A stretch of DNA of 64,000 bases from Chryseobacterium viscerum (GCF_025949665.1 NZ_JAPDFT010000007.1:1-64000), one strand, 5' to 3'; counted from the first letter of the stretch, positions 54,741-63,171 are shown. The notes: generated from the sequence alone by a model not told the origin. A program made the numbers and translations.

Positions 54741-54797
54741 TTAAACCCAACGGGTTTTAAAAACCCGTTGGGTTTGATTATCTGCAATTATTCAAAA
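54741..54797. repeat. REP palindrome, copy at transposase 5' side
   Basis: AAACCCAACGGGTTT (54743-54757) pairs with AAACCCGTTGGGTTT (54761-54775), with the same 22-nt tail as copy 1 and therefore a relic of the transposase end. It is directly downstream of the paaY stop and can also act as its terminator. Confidence 0.88.
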
Positions 54798-54809
54798 TAA
54801 GTTATACTT

Positions 54810-55403
54810 TTATTTTATATCATCCCAGATGCTGTAATCCACAATTTTGGTTGGGATCTGCTGAACATATTCTGTAAAAGGTTCACAAGGCAGAATAGCT
54901 TCTTTTCCTTCTCTTGCCAGTTCCTGATATAATTTTGTTCCTTCTGTTTTCCAGTGAATCATTTCATCGGAAACATCACGAATCACTTTCGCAGGGCTTC
55001 CTACAACCAGTTTTCTTGGTTCACATCTGAAATTAGCCGGTACAAAAGCTAATGCTCCGACAATACTTTCATCTCCGATATAGGCTTTGTCCATTACAAC
55101 GGAATTCATTCCGATTAAACAGTTTTTCCCAATATGTCCTGAATGAATAATAGCTCCATGTCCTATGTGTGCAGATTCTTCCAGTATGGTTTCTATATTC
55201 GGGAAGACATGAAGGGTACAGTTTTCCTGTACATTGGCTCCGTCTTTAATGATAATTTTACCCCAATCACCACGGATTACCGCATTGGGACCAATATATA
55301 CTTCTTCCCCTATTTCTACGTTCCCGATAATGACTGCCTGCGGATGAATGTAAGCAGAAGGTTTGATAATGGGACGAATCCCGTGGTATGAGTAGATGTT
55401 CAT
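54810..55403 (-). CDS. paaY: PaaY thioesterase, gamma-carbonic-anhydrase fold
   Basis: A 197-residue left-handed beta-helix protein of hexapeptide repeats (about 12-150). Metal-binding histidines fall in CTLHVF, AHIGHGAIIH; the GMNSVVMDKAYIGDESIVGA block matches PaaY. In known pathways PaaY removes stalled CoA esters such as 2-hydroxycyclohepta-1,4,6-triene-1-formyl-CoA. It follows paaJ and is the last paa gene before the transposase. Confidence 0.9.
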   Translation of the reverse strand: MNIYSYHGIRPIIKPSAYIHPQAVIIGNVEIGEEVYIGPNAVIRGDWGKIIIKDGANVQENCTLHVFPNIETILEESAHIGHGAIIHSGHIGKNCLIGMNSVVMDKAYIGDESIVGALAFVPANFRCEPRKLVVGSPAKVIRDVSDEMIHWKTEGTKLYQELAREGKEAILPCEPFTEYVQQIPTKIVDYSIWDDIK

Positions 55404-55415
55404 ATTTTTAGATTT

Positions 55416-55443
55416 CAGATAGCAGATGTCAGATGTCAGACAT
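55416..55443. repeat. Heptamer array, 4 units
   Basis: CAGATAG, CAGATGT, CAGATGT and CAGACAT follow one another with an exact 7-bp period in the paaJ-paaY spacer. The first and last differ from CAGATGT by two bases. Confidence 0.8.
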
Positions 55444-55479
55444 TTTTCTGACTCTAATATCTTTATCCTTTCAAATTAA

Positions 55480-56685
55480 TTATACTTTTTCGATGACCAT
55501 TGCATATCCCTGTCCTACACCGATACAAAGGGTACACAATGCATATTTTTTATCCTGCTTCTGAAGTTCCATTGCTGCAGAACCTACAATTCTAGCTCCG
55601 GAAACCCCCAGTGGGTGACCGATTGCAATAGCACCTCCGTTCGGGTTTATTCTTGAATCATCATCTTTCAGCCCTAAACTTCTTGTTACAGCCAGTGCCT
55701 GTGCAGCAAATGCTTCATTTAATTCAATGATGTCCATATCTTCAAGAGATAGGTTTAATCTTTTCAATAGCTTTTGAGCTGCTTCTACTGGTCCGATTCC
55801 CATGATTCTTGGTTCAACACCAGCTACGGAAGATCCCAGAATTTTCGCTTTTGGTTTTAGACCATATTTTTTAACGGCTTCTTCGCTTGCTAAAATCAAA
55901 GCAGCAGCACCATCATTCATTCCTGAGGCATTTCCGGCTGTTACTGTTCCTTCTTTTCTGAAAGCAGGACGAAGTTTTGCCAAACCTTCTATAGATGAAG
56001 TAGGTTTAATGAATTCATCTTTTTCAAAAACGATTGGATCACCTTTTCTCTGAGGAATTTCAACTTTTACAATTTCTTCTGCCAGCCTACCGCTTTCCTG
56101 AGCTTTCGTAGCTTTCTGCTGAGACCAAAGGGCAAATTTATCCTGATCTTCTCTGTTGATCTGATGGATATCTGCTAAGTTTTCTGCAGTTTCTCCCATT
56201 CCGTCAACCCCATACAATTCTTTCATTTTAGGGTTGATAAAACGCCATCCGAAAGTAGTATCAAACATCTGGCTGTCTCTTCCGAAAGCAGCACTTGGTT
56301 TTGACATCACATAAGGAGAACGTGTCATATGCTCTACTCCTCCTGCAATATAAATTTCTCCTTCTCCTGCTGCAATAGAACGGAATGCATTCGCTACAGC
56401 GGACATCCCTGAAGCACATAGCCTGTTAACAGTCTCACCTCCAATTTTGTAAGGAAGACCTGCCAGTAAAAGTCCCATTCTTGCAACGTTTCTGTTATCT
56501 TCTCCCGCCTGATTGGCACATCCGAAAATAACATCTTCAATTTCTTCAACAGGAACTTCAGGGTTTCTTGCTACTACTTCTTTAATAACAATAGCAGCCA
56601 GATCATCGGCTCTTACTTCTGATAATCCTCCCTGCAGTTTTGAGATGGGAGTTCTGACATAGTCTATGATGTATACGTTGTTCAT
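55480..56685 (-). CDS. paaJ: 3-oxoadipyl-CoA/acetyl-CoA acyltransferase (thiolase)
   Basis: 401 residues, standard thiolase length. The acyl-accepting Cys is C90 in VNRLCASGM; the C-terminal active site has GGAIAIGHPLG and CTLCIGVGQG. In the paa pathway it cleaves 3-oxoadipyl-CoA and the intermediate 3-oxo-5,6-dehydrosuberyl-CoA. Its place between paaI and paaY supports the name. Confidence 0.92.
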   Translation of the reverse strand: MNNVYIIDYVRTPISKLQGGLSEVRADDLAAIVIKEVVARNPEVPVEEIEDVIFGCANQAGEDNRNVARMGLLLAGLPYKIGGETVNRLCASGMSAVANAFRSIAAGEGEIYIAGGVEHMTRSPYVMSKPSAAFGRDSQMFDTTFGWRFINPKMKELYGVDGMGETAENLADIHQINREDQDKFALWSQQKATKAQESGRLAEEIVKVEIPQRKGDPIVFEKDEFIKPTSSIEGLAKLRPAFRKEGTVTAGNASGMNDGAAALILASEEAVKKYGLKPKAKILGSSVAGVEPRIMGIGPVEAAQKLLKRLNLSLEDMDIIELNEAFAAQALAVTRSLGLKDDDSRINPNGGAIAIGHPLGVSGARIVGSAAMELQKQDKKYALCTLCIGVGQGYAMVIEKV

Positions 56686-56736
56686 AAATATTTTAATGTA
56701 ATAATCCAGTAATGTAACCGTGTAACAATTCCAGAT

Positions 56737-57432
56737 TTATTTGTTTTTATTTCTTAGTTCTAAAACCTGTTTTAAGGTATAGGGCTCGTATTTGAAATCC
56801 TTTCCATACATTCTTTGGACGCTTTCTTCAAAGGTGTAATCAAACCCTGCTTCTTTTCTTCTTTTATTTACATTTTTAAGATCTTTTACAGGCCATACAA
56901 AATTGACAAAGATTTGTTTTCCGTCTTTATCTTTTGTCATTTCTCCTTTTCCCTGTGTTCCGTAGATCTGTTCTTTGTTTTCATTCATCAGGTATCGGTC
57001 TTCCATCATAGCAACCCAGGCGAAGGGAATCTCTTTCTTTTTTCCAGCTTCTTTAATGAGTGGCAGATATTTTCCAATTTTGGTTGAATGCTGGATTACG
57101 TACCAAGCGGCCTGATTTGTAGGTTCTCCTACAAGTGTTTTTCCGGGATAGCCATATTGAGCAATAATATTTTCTATTTTCTGCACGTTCAGACTATCGT
57201 GTCCTGCAACCATCTGCCAGCCTTTCTTTTTGAACTCTTCTTTGTCAATATTCAGGGTTGTCAAGAGCTGCTCTCTTTTTTCCGGAGTTATTTCGGGATC
57301 GAAAAGCATTCTGTATCCCTGATCCATCTTCATGATATCATCAAGTTCCTTTTTCAAAGCTTCGTTCACTTTCTCCTGAGCGTTGATCAGAAGAGTTGAA
57401 ATCCCGAAAAGCAATAGAAATATTTTTCTCAT
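56737..57432 (-). CDS. Secreted DUF6624-like protein
   Basis: A 231-residue protein with a signal peptide ending near LINAQ, then a helical domain containing QYGYPGKTLVG and AWYVIQHST (about 92-118). The layout fits DUF6624, a family without known function; that name is from pattern memory. It lies between paaI and paaJ but has no obvious catabolic role. Confidence 0.72.
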   Translation of the reverse strand: MRKIFLLLFGISTLLINAQEKVNEALKKELDDIMKMDQGYRMLFDPEITPEKREQLLTTLNIDKEEFKKKGWQMVAGHDSLNVQKIENIIAQYGYPGKTLVGEPTNQAAWYVIQHSTKIGKYLPLIKEAGKKKEIPFAWVAMMEDRYLMNENKEQIYGTQGKGEMTKDKDGKQIFVNFVWPVKDLKNVNKRRKEAGFDYTFEESVQRMYGKDFKYEPYTLKQVLELRNKNK

Positions 57433-57463
57433 TTTGTTTAATCTGGTTTCTGGTTTTAGTTTT

Positions 57464-57877
57464 TTATAAATCGATTACTTTTTTCCCGATTTTGTAGACT
57501 GTTCCTACAAATTTTGCTATCAGCTCCTGATTTTGATTGGTAATCTGAATGTCATAAACAGCTGTTTTTCTTGTATCATTTACCAACACACTTTCTGCCC
57601 TGAAAACATCGCCTTCTTTTCCTGCTTTGGTAAAATTGATGATACAGTTCAATGCTACAGCGGCATCTCCGGTATTGTTGGAAGAAAATGCCAGTGCAGA
57701 GTCTGCAAATGCAAAAGTAACTCCGCCATGAACTGTTTTAAGGCCGTTTATCATATCTTTCTTGATCGGCATTTCTATTAAACAGTAATTTTCTTTTACT
57801 TCAATCATTTTGATATTCATCCACTGGGAAAAATAATCCTGATTGAACATATAATCTGCTACTTGTCTTGGATTCAT
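57464..57877 (-). CDS. paaI: PaaI hotdog-fold thioesterase
   Basis: 137 residues with the hotdog core: LIEMPIKKDMINGLKTVHGGVTFAFAD is split across about 32-60 and contains the HGG motif. PaaI hydrolyses hydroxyphenylacetyl-CoA esters to free CoA. It begins 9 bp after the 102-residue protein gene, within the paa transcript. Confidence 0.9.
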   Translation of the reverse strand: MNPRQVADYMFNQDYFSQWMNIKMIEVKENYCLIEMPIKKDMINGLKTVHGGVTFAFADSALAFSSNNTGDAAVALNCIINFTKAGKEGDVFRAESVLVNDTRKTAVYDIQITNQNQELIAKFVGTVYKIGKKVIDL

Positions 57878-57886
57878 TTCTGTTAA

Positions 57887-58195
57887 TTATATGTTTGTTA
57901 TTTCTTCATACAGCTCATCAGATAACCTGTCATAAACATTCATTGTTTTACCCAAAATGACCTGCTCGTATGAAAGACTTTCTGAGTCTGATGAATTTTC
58001 AGAGGGATAGGATTCGTTTAGATCAATTCCGCTTTCATTGGCTAATCTTTTGATCAGTTCTTTATATTTCTCATTAAACTTGCCTAATAGCTCAAGCCTT
58101 TCCTGCTCATCAACAGAGGAAGCTTCCTGAGTTAAATACTGTTTCTCAATTAAAAGCCTGGTCTCCAGCTCTGCTCTGAATTCATCTATATTCAT
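57887..58195 (-). CDS. Small acidic protein, unknown
   Basis: 102 residues, highly charged and helical, with a Ser/Asp-rich stretch (SENSSDSESLS, about 65-75). No signal peptide or membrane segment. Unrecognised; it stands 9 bp before paaI and 22 bp after the next small gene, so it is transcribed with the paa genes. Confidence 0.65.
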   Translation of the reverse strand: MNIDEFRAELETRLLIEKQYLTQEASSVDEQERLELLGKFNEKYKELIKRLANESGIDLNESYPSENSSDSESLSYEQVILGKTMNVYDRLSDELYEEITNI

Positions 58196-58217
58196 GAAAA
58201 ATCTATATCTTTTTCTT

Positions 58218-58448
58218 TTACTTCATTAAAAATCTTTTGCCGGGATTCTTTACATAATGTTTACCATCTTTATCAAAAGCCCAAACATTTGATATCTCTC
58301 TTAGCTGAAACAAATCATAATCTCTTTTGTGAATTTTGATTTTATTCAGTCTTCTTAATTTTCGATTGGCATCTCTTTTATTTTCCTTTTCTGTCTCTGC
58401 AGTTGTAACTCCTGTTATAGGTGTTTTCCTCCTTGACCTACTCATCAT
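58218..58448 (-). CDS. Small basic SRRKTP-type protein
   Basis: 76 residues, strongly basic. MSRSRRKTPITGVTTAETEK and the following KRDANRKLRRLNK resemble a widespread family of short basic proteins of unknown function. A second ATG one codon downstream of the first is equally possible. It lies 16 bp after paaH. Confidence 0.68.
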   Translation of the reverse strand: MMSRSRRKTPITGVTTAETEKENKRDANRKLRRLNKIKIHKRDYDLFQLREISNVWAFDKDGKHYVKNPGKRFLMK

Positions 58449-58464
58449 AAAATGCTGCTGATTT

Positions 58465-59595
58465 TTATAGTTTCCTTAGCAAAGGACTTTGTCTGTACCT
58501 TTCTTCCTGATACTCTTCATAAAGGCTCTGAAGGGTCTCGGAGATTTTTGCATACCCGATTTCTTTCCCCCAGCTTAATAATCCTTTCGGATAGTTTACA
58601 CCTTTCTGCATTGCCAGTTCAAGATCTTCGTCATTAGCAACCCCTAATCTTTTAGCCTCAACAGCTTCGTTGATCAGCATGGAAATGATTCTTAAAAAGA
58701 TCTGCTGGTATAAAGCATCATCTTTCTGGGCAACAGGTTTTTCTGTTCCTTCTCTGTAATCGTAGAAACCTTTTCCTGTTTTTCTGCCATGAAGTTTTGC
58801 TTCAGACATTCTTTGCTGTAATAGAGACGGCTTGTATTTCGGATCGTAGAAATAATCTTTGTAAACGGTGGTTGTTACCGCAAAATTCACATCAACTCCA
58901 ATAAGATCCATCAATTCAAAAGGTCCCATTTTGAAGTTACCCAGGGTTTTCATGGCATCATCCACCTGTTCCGGTGTTGCGATGTTTTCTTCAACAATTC
59001 TTAAGCCTTCTCCATAATAAGGTCTGGCAATTCTGTTAACAATGAACCCGGGAATATCTTTGGCAATAACAGGAGTCTTTCCCCATTCTTTCATGAGGTT
59101 GTATATTTTTTCTGCTAATGTTTTTTCTGTTAATAAGGATGGAATAACTTCTACTAAAGGCATCAATGGAGCCGGATTAAAAAAGTGAATTCCGATGAAA
59201 CGCTCCGGTTTCTTTAGTTCTGCACCCAGAGAGGTGATAGAGATAGATGAAGTATTGGAACTAAGAATACAGCTTTCTGAAACGTAATTTTCAAGTTCTG
59301 TAAACACTTTGGTTTTGATCTCTTTATTTTCTATGATGGCTTCAATGATGAGTTCACAATCTTTGAAATCCTTCAATTCCGTAGCAATGGAAATATTAGC
59401 TAAAATTTCAGTCATTTTTTCTGCCGAAATTTTTTGTTTATCAACCAACTTGGTCAAGGTTTTTTCTAAACCTACCGTTGCCGATTCTACTTGTTTTGCG
59501 TTGGCGTCATATACCCATACTTTGCATCCGTTCGTTGCGGCTACTTGTGCAATGCCGATTCCCATGGTTCCGGCACCGATAATTCCAATATTCAT
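58465..59595 (-). CDS. paaH: 3-hydroxyacyl-CoA dehydrogenase
   Basis: 376 residues. The NAD-binding loop is IIGAGTMGIGIAQVAA (about 4-19), the catalytic His lies in GIHFFNPAPLMPLVEVI, and PGFIVNRIARPYYGEGLRI marks the second domain. The C-terminal extension (about 285-376) is a repeated 3HCDH domain. It oxidises 3-hydroxyadipyl-CoA in the paa pathway; its position between paaG and paaI supports this. Confidence 0.9.
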   Translation of the reverse strand: MNIGIIGAGTMGIGIAQVAATNGCKVWVYDANAKQVESATVGLEKTLTKLVDKQKISAEKMTEILANISIATELKDFKDCELIIEAIIENKEIKTKVFTELENYVSESCILSSNTSSISITSLGAELKKPERFIGIHFFNPAPLMPLVEVIPSLLTEKTLAEKIYNLMKEWGKTPVIAKDIPGFIVNRIARPYYGEGLRIVEENIATPEQVDDAMKTLGNFKMGPFELMDLIGVDVNFAVTTTVYKDYFYDPKYKPSLLQQRMSEAKLHGRKTGKGFYDYREGTEKPVAQKDDALYQQIFLRIISMLINEAVEAKRLGVANDEDLELAMQKGVNYPKGLLSWGKEIGYAKISETLQSLYEEYQEERYRQSPLLRKL

Positions 59596-59604
59596 TCTTT
59601 ATTT

Positions 59605-59684
59605 GTACAATGTATTAATGTAAAATGTATTCATGTAAATCGTTTTAAAAATCATTAATACATTTTACATGAATACATTAATAC
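59605..59684. repeat. Mosaic inverted repeat in the paaH-paaG spacer
   Basis: Both sides of the spacer (59605-59639 and 59654-59684) are built from the same 7-8-bp units: TTAATGTA, AAATGTA and TTCATGTA, in one orientation on the left and inverted on the right. The order of units differs between the two arms. An AT-rich centre (about 59640-59653) separates them. Confidence 0.75.
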
Positions 59685-59688
59685 GAAT

Positions 59689-60489
59689 TTATTTTCCTTT
59701 ATAATTAGGTTTTCTTTTCTGTAAAAAGGCATTTACTCCTTCAAAGAAGTCTTCTGTGCCTGCAGCTTCTTGCTGAAGATCTCCTTCCAGCTCAAGCTGT
59801 TCTTTCAATGTGTTGGTATAAGAACTGGCAAAAGCTTTTTTTGTAAGCTTAAGAGCTGCTGTCGGCATGTTTGCCATTCTTTCAAGAATTTCCATAGATT
59901 TTGGCACGAACTCTTCTTCAGTAAAAACTTCTGCCACAAGGCCATGAGCTTTAGACTCTTCTGCAGATAATTTTTTACCTGTAAATGCTAAATAATTGGC
60001 CAATTGTCTGCCTAAAAGCTTCGGTAAAAAGTAAGTTCCTCCTGTATCAGGAATTAAACCGATATTTGAAAATGCCTGAGCAAAATATGCTTTCTCATTC
60101 GCTAAAACGAAGTCAGAAATTAAAGCCAACATCGCTCCAGCTCCTACTGCAGGACCGTTTACTAAAGCAATAACCGGTTTTTTGCAACGGGTAACTTCTA
60201 ACACTAAAGGGTTATAATAGTCTACCACAATTTTTCTGATGATGTCATGATCATGGTGTTCTTTACCTACCACAAAAGCTTCATCCAGATTCTGACCTGA
60301 GCAGAACGCTCTTCCTCTTCCGGAAATGGCAACACATCTTACCGTTTCGTCTTCGCTGCATTCTTTAACAAAATCTCTAAGATCTGATAAAGCCGGCTTG
60401 GTAAGGGCGTTCATTGTTTCCGGCTGATTAAGATATGCGATTTTAAGCTTCCCGTCAAAATGCGTTTCAATATCAAGTTGTGTATACAT
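59689..60489 (-). CDS. paaG: Enoyl-CoA hydratase/isomerase PaaG
   Basis: 266 residues from the ATG at 60489. The crotonase fold has the oxyanion loop RAFCSGQNLDEA and the second GPAVGAGAMLALISDF; the conserved Asp lies in NIGLIPDTGGTYF. PaaG isomerises the 1,2-epoxide of phenylacetyl-CoA to the oxepin. It follows paaD after a 142-bp spacer and precedes paaH. Confidence 0.9.
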   Translation of the reverse strand: MYTQLDIETHFDGKLKIAYLNQPETMNALTKPALSDLRDFVKECSEDETVRCVAISGRGRAFCSGQNLDEAFVVGKEHHDHDIIRKIVVDYYNPLVLEVTRCKKPVIALVNGPAVGAGAMLALISDFVLANEKAYFAQAFSNIGLIPDTGGTYFLPKLLGRQLANYLAFTGKKLSAEESKAHGLVAEVFTEEEFVPKSMEILERMANMPTAALKLTKKAFASSYTNTLKEQLELEGDLQQEAAGTEDFFEGVNAFLQKRKPNYKGK

Positions 60490-60631
60490 AGTTTTTATTA
60501 ATTTATTATTTAACAACGCACTAATTTAACAATATAAATTAATGTAACAGTCTAATAATTTAACAATCTAACAATTCCTTCGTTATGCTTTGCATAGCCG
60601 TAAAGTTTGTTGTGGATTGATGAATAACTCA
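60490..60631. repeat. Spacer with direct repeats between paaG and paaD
   Basis: AATTTAACAAT occurs twice (about 60521-60570), interleaved with TAATGTAA-like units, and a small palindrome TATGC-TTT-GCATA lies near 60585. It is another member of the spacer-repeat series in the paa cluster. Confidence 0.6.
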
Positions 60632-61096
60632 TCAATGACATTTAAAATAATCAAATGGCTCCAAACAGTCTAAACATTGATAAGATGCCTTACACAAAGT
60701 AGATCCAAATCTGCTGATCTGTTTGGTATGTTCAGAACCGCAACGCGGACATTTTTTCGGTTTTCCGATATGGTGTTCATCTGCTCCTTTTTCAGGAGGT
60801 GTGATCCCGTAAACACGAAGTTTTTCTCTTGCTTCATCAGTCAGCCAGTCTGTTGTCCAGATTGGAAACATCTTGGTTACTACTTTCGCATCCCATCCGT
60901 TTTCTTTCATCATTTTGATAATATCCTCTTCAATGGTAAACATAGCAGGACAGGCAGAATAAGTTGGCGTAATGATCACTTCACATGTATTTTCACCTGT
61001 GACCTGTGCGTCTCTTACGATTCCTAATTCCACAATATCAATCACCGGAATTTCCGGATCGGGAATTGTTTTTAATAAATCTAAAAGCTGATTCAT
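60632..61096 (-). CDS. paaD: PaaD, DUF59-type iron-sulfur maturation protein
   Basis: 154 residues: an N-terminal MIP18/DUF59 domain (DLLKTIPDPEIPVIDIVELG; ITPTYSACPAM) and a C-terminal zinc ribbon (CPRCGSEH, then C-x5-C-x2-C). PaaD is needed for a working epoxidase, probably through iron-sulfur insertion into PaaE. It begins 3 bp after the alpha/beta-hydrolase gene, which separates it from paaC. Confidence 0.93.
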   Translation of the reverse strand: MNQLLDLLKTIPDPEIPVIDIVELGIVRDAQVTGENTCEVIITPTYSACPAMFTIEEDIIKMMKENGWDAKVVTKMFPIWTTDWLTDEAREKLRVYGITPPEKGADEHHIGKPKKCPRCGSEHTKQISRFGSTLCKASYQCLDCLEPFDYFKCH

Positions 61097-61099
61097 ATT

Positions 61100-61909
61100 T
61101 TATTTTTTATCAGAGTCAAGAATTACTTTCATTCCGTTCTGATAATCCAAATTATCTGTTATTCCGTTGTGAGCCTGATTTTTTAATACAATCAGGCTAT
61201 CACCTTTTTTAAAGTTATTCTTAAGTTTTAAAGACGCTTTATAGTTAATAACCTCATCTTTATCCCCATGAAAAATAACTACTGGCGACTTAACATTTTT
61301 TAAATATTCACCAGTTTCAAAATTATATTTCAGTAAAAACTTCGGAAGAAATGAGAATTTCTGACCCATTTCATCTTCCATACTGTAATAAGGTGCCTGC
61401 AAAATCAATAATCTTGCATTATGCATAGATGCTAATTTTGCAGCAAGTCCTGTTCCTACAGAATATCCCAAAATAATAATTTTGTTCTCCGGATATCTTT
61501 TCAAAAACTCTTTGTAAGCACTTTCAACATCCGAAAAAAGCTGATCTTTACTGTTAATTTTATCTTCACTTTTTCCGTAACCCCGGTAATCAAGTATAAA
61601 TGTATCATAATTCATACTGTGATATAACTGAGCTACATCTCCCCAGCCTTTTATTGATCCTCCGTTTCCATGAAGATAAAAGATGACTCCTTTTGGGTTT
61701 TGAGCTTTAAATAGTACAGCGTTCAAATGCTTATCATCCTGCGTTCTGATAGTTATTTCTTCAAAATCACCGTCAAATTTAAAGTTGTAGTTTTCCGGTA
61801 ACTTTTCAGGATAAAAAATGATTTTCTCCTGATAGAAATAGATCCCGACACATAATATCACATATGCTGTAAGAAAAAAAGCCAATATCCGCAGAAGCAT
61901 TTTCTTCAT
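61100..61909 (-). CDS. Membrane-anchored alpha/beta hydrolase inside the paa operon
   Basis: 269 residues, N-terminal membrane anchor (about 7-27) followed by an alpha/beta-hydrolase domain of the ABHD13/Bem46 type: HGNGGSIKGW, LDYRGYGKSE, nucleophile S150 in GYSVGTG, Asp in HGDKDEVI, His in NQAHNGITD. It lies 6 bp after paaC and 3 bp before paaD, so it is part of the operon; the substrate is unknown. Confidence 0.85.
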   Translation of the reverse strand: MKKMLLRILAFFLTAYVILCVGIYFYQEKIIFYPEKLPENYNFKFDGDFEEITIRTQDDKHLNAVLFKAQNPKGVIFYLHGNGGSIKGWGDVAQLYHSMNYDTFILDYRGYGKSEDKINSKDQLFSDVESAYKEFLKRYPENKIIILGYSVGTGLAAKLASMHNARLLILQAPYYSMEDEMGQKFSFLPKFLLKYNFETGEYLKNVKSPVVIFHGDKDEVINYKASLKLKNNFKKGDSLIVLKNQAHNGITDNLDYQNGMKVILDSDKK

Positions 61910-61915
61910 AACCTA

Positions 61916-62665
61916 TTACCAGGTACATCCAGGATACGCTCTCTGCATATACTGAAGTTCACAAAGAATAAATCCGAAATACTCTGTATGATATCCCGTT
62001 CTTGACTTCGGCTGCATGAAAGGATTTTCAGGATATTCTAAACCGAAATCTGCAAAATCTTTCTTGGTAATGGCAAGGAATTCTTCGTAAAGAGCATCTG
62101 CATTTGGAACAACGTTCAAAGCAATAAGATCATCTTCACCTTCTGTTTTAGCAAAAAGCCCTTTTGTATATTCCCAGATATCTTCAATTGCTTTTATAAC
62201 ACGTGATTTACTTTCTTCTGTTCCTTGGGCGAAGATTTTCATCCATGATGCAGCATGAGTATAGTGATATCTTACTTCTTTCAATGATTTCTGAGCAATA
62301 GCCGAAAGTTCTTCGTCTGCAGAGTTTGACAATGCCTCATAGATCAGTTTCTGATACACCGCAAAAACATATACTTTCAGAATAGTCTGAGCATAATCTT
62401 CGTTTGGAAGTTCCGTCCAGTGTGCATTTAGATATTCATGCTCATATCTTAAAAATGCGATATCATCTTCATTTTTACCATTGTCTATTACTCTTGAAGC
62501 ATAAACATAAAAGTTATTAGCCTGTCCAAGCTCATCCAATGCAATGTTTGTCAATGCAATATCTTCCTCCAAATAAGGACCTTCACCGCACCATGCAGAC
62601 AAACGCTGTCCCATAATGAAACTGTCGTCTGCTAGTTTTAATAAATAATTATATAATGGGTTCAT
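61916..62665 (-). CDS. paaC: Phenylacetyl-CoA epoxidase subunit PaaC
   Basis: 249 residues from the ATG at 62665. A ferritin-like all-helical protein with LADDSFIMGQRLSAWCGEGP and EDIALTNIALDELGQANNFY near the N-terminus; it forms the structural partner of PaaA in the epoxidase. A TTG nine codons upstream is rejected as start because it falls in the spacer repeat. Confidence 0.94.
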   Translation of the reverse strand: MNPLYNYLLKLADDSFIMGQRLSAWCGEGPYLEEDIALTNIALDELGQANNFYVYASRVIDNGKNEDDIAFLRYEHEYLNAHWTELPNEDYAQTILKVYVFAVYQKLIYEALSNSADEELSAIAQKSLKEVRYHYTHAASWMKIFAQGTEESKSRVIKAIEDIWEYTKGLFAKTEGEDDLIALNVVPNADALYEEFLAITKKDFADFGLEYPENPFMQPKSRTGYHTEYFGFILCELQYMQRAYPGCTW

Positions 62666-62684
62666 TGTTTTTCTTTTTGTAAAA

Positions 62685-62770
62685 TGACTCAATGTAAAAT
62701 GTATTAATGATTTGTAAAATAAATTTTCGAAAAATGTATCATTTTACTTTAATACTTTTTACATTAATAC
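62685..62770. repeat. Imperfect inverted repeat between paaB and paaC
   Basis: Left AATGTAAAATGTATTAATGA and right arm ATCATTTTAC...TTTTTACATTAATAC are made of the same AATGTA-type units in opposite orientation, around TAAATTTTCGAAAAA. It resembles the repeat at 59605-59684. Confidence 0.7.
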
Positions 62771-62776
62771 AGTTTT

Positions 62777-63058
62777 CTACATATTTTTTACATCGTTTGG
62801 AATTTCGTAGAAAGTTGGGTGACGGTATAGTTTATCATCAGCCGGATCGAAGAAAGCTTCCTTATCCACCCCTTCCGAAGTCACAATGTATTTACTTGGA
62901 ACTACCCAAACAGAAGTTCCTTCTTTTCTTCTTGTATAAACGTCTCTTGCATTCTGCAAAGCCATTTCTGCTGTTGGTGCCTGTACAATTCCAACGTGTT
63001 TATGAGATAATCCCGGTTTAGTTTGAATAAACACTTCCCACATATCTAAATTTGCCAT
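62777..63058 (-). CDS. paaB: Phenylacetyl-CoA epoxidase subunit PaaB
   Basis: 93 residues, the usual PaaB length. WEVFIQTKPGLSHKHVGIVQAP is at positions 7-28 (split here as the family start) and VYTRRKEGTSVWVVPS follows. PaaB bridges the AC heterodimers of the epoxidase. Flanked by repeat-filled spacers on both sides. Confidence 0.95.
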   Translation of the reverse strand: MANLDMWEVFIQTKPGLSHKHVGIVQAPTAEMALQNARDVYTRRKEGTSVWVVPSKYIVTSEGVDKEAFFDPADDKLYRHPTFYEIPNDVKNM

Positions 63059-63067
63059 AGTCAGATT

Positions 63068-63165
63068 AATTTAACAATGTATCAATGTACCATTTCACCA
63101 ATGAGATGCTTCGGCAAGCTTAGCATGACAAATTGATTGTTACATTTTTACATTGGTATATTGTT
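63068..63165. repeat. Repeat-filled spacer between paaA and paaB
   Basis: AACAATGTATCAATGTA on the left faces TACATTGGTATATTGTT on the right, an imperfect inverted repeat. In the middle lies ATGCTTCGGCAAGCTTAGCATGAC, whose ATGCT/AGCAT ends and GCTT-CGGC-AAGC core are palindromic; similar cttcg-caagct-agcatgac repeats are common in bacterial genomes as far as I recall. Confidence 0.65.
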
Positions 63166-63171
63166 ACATTA

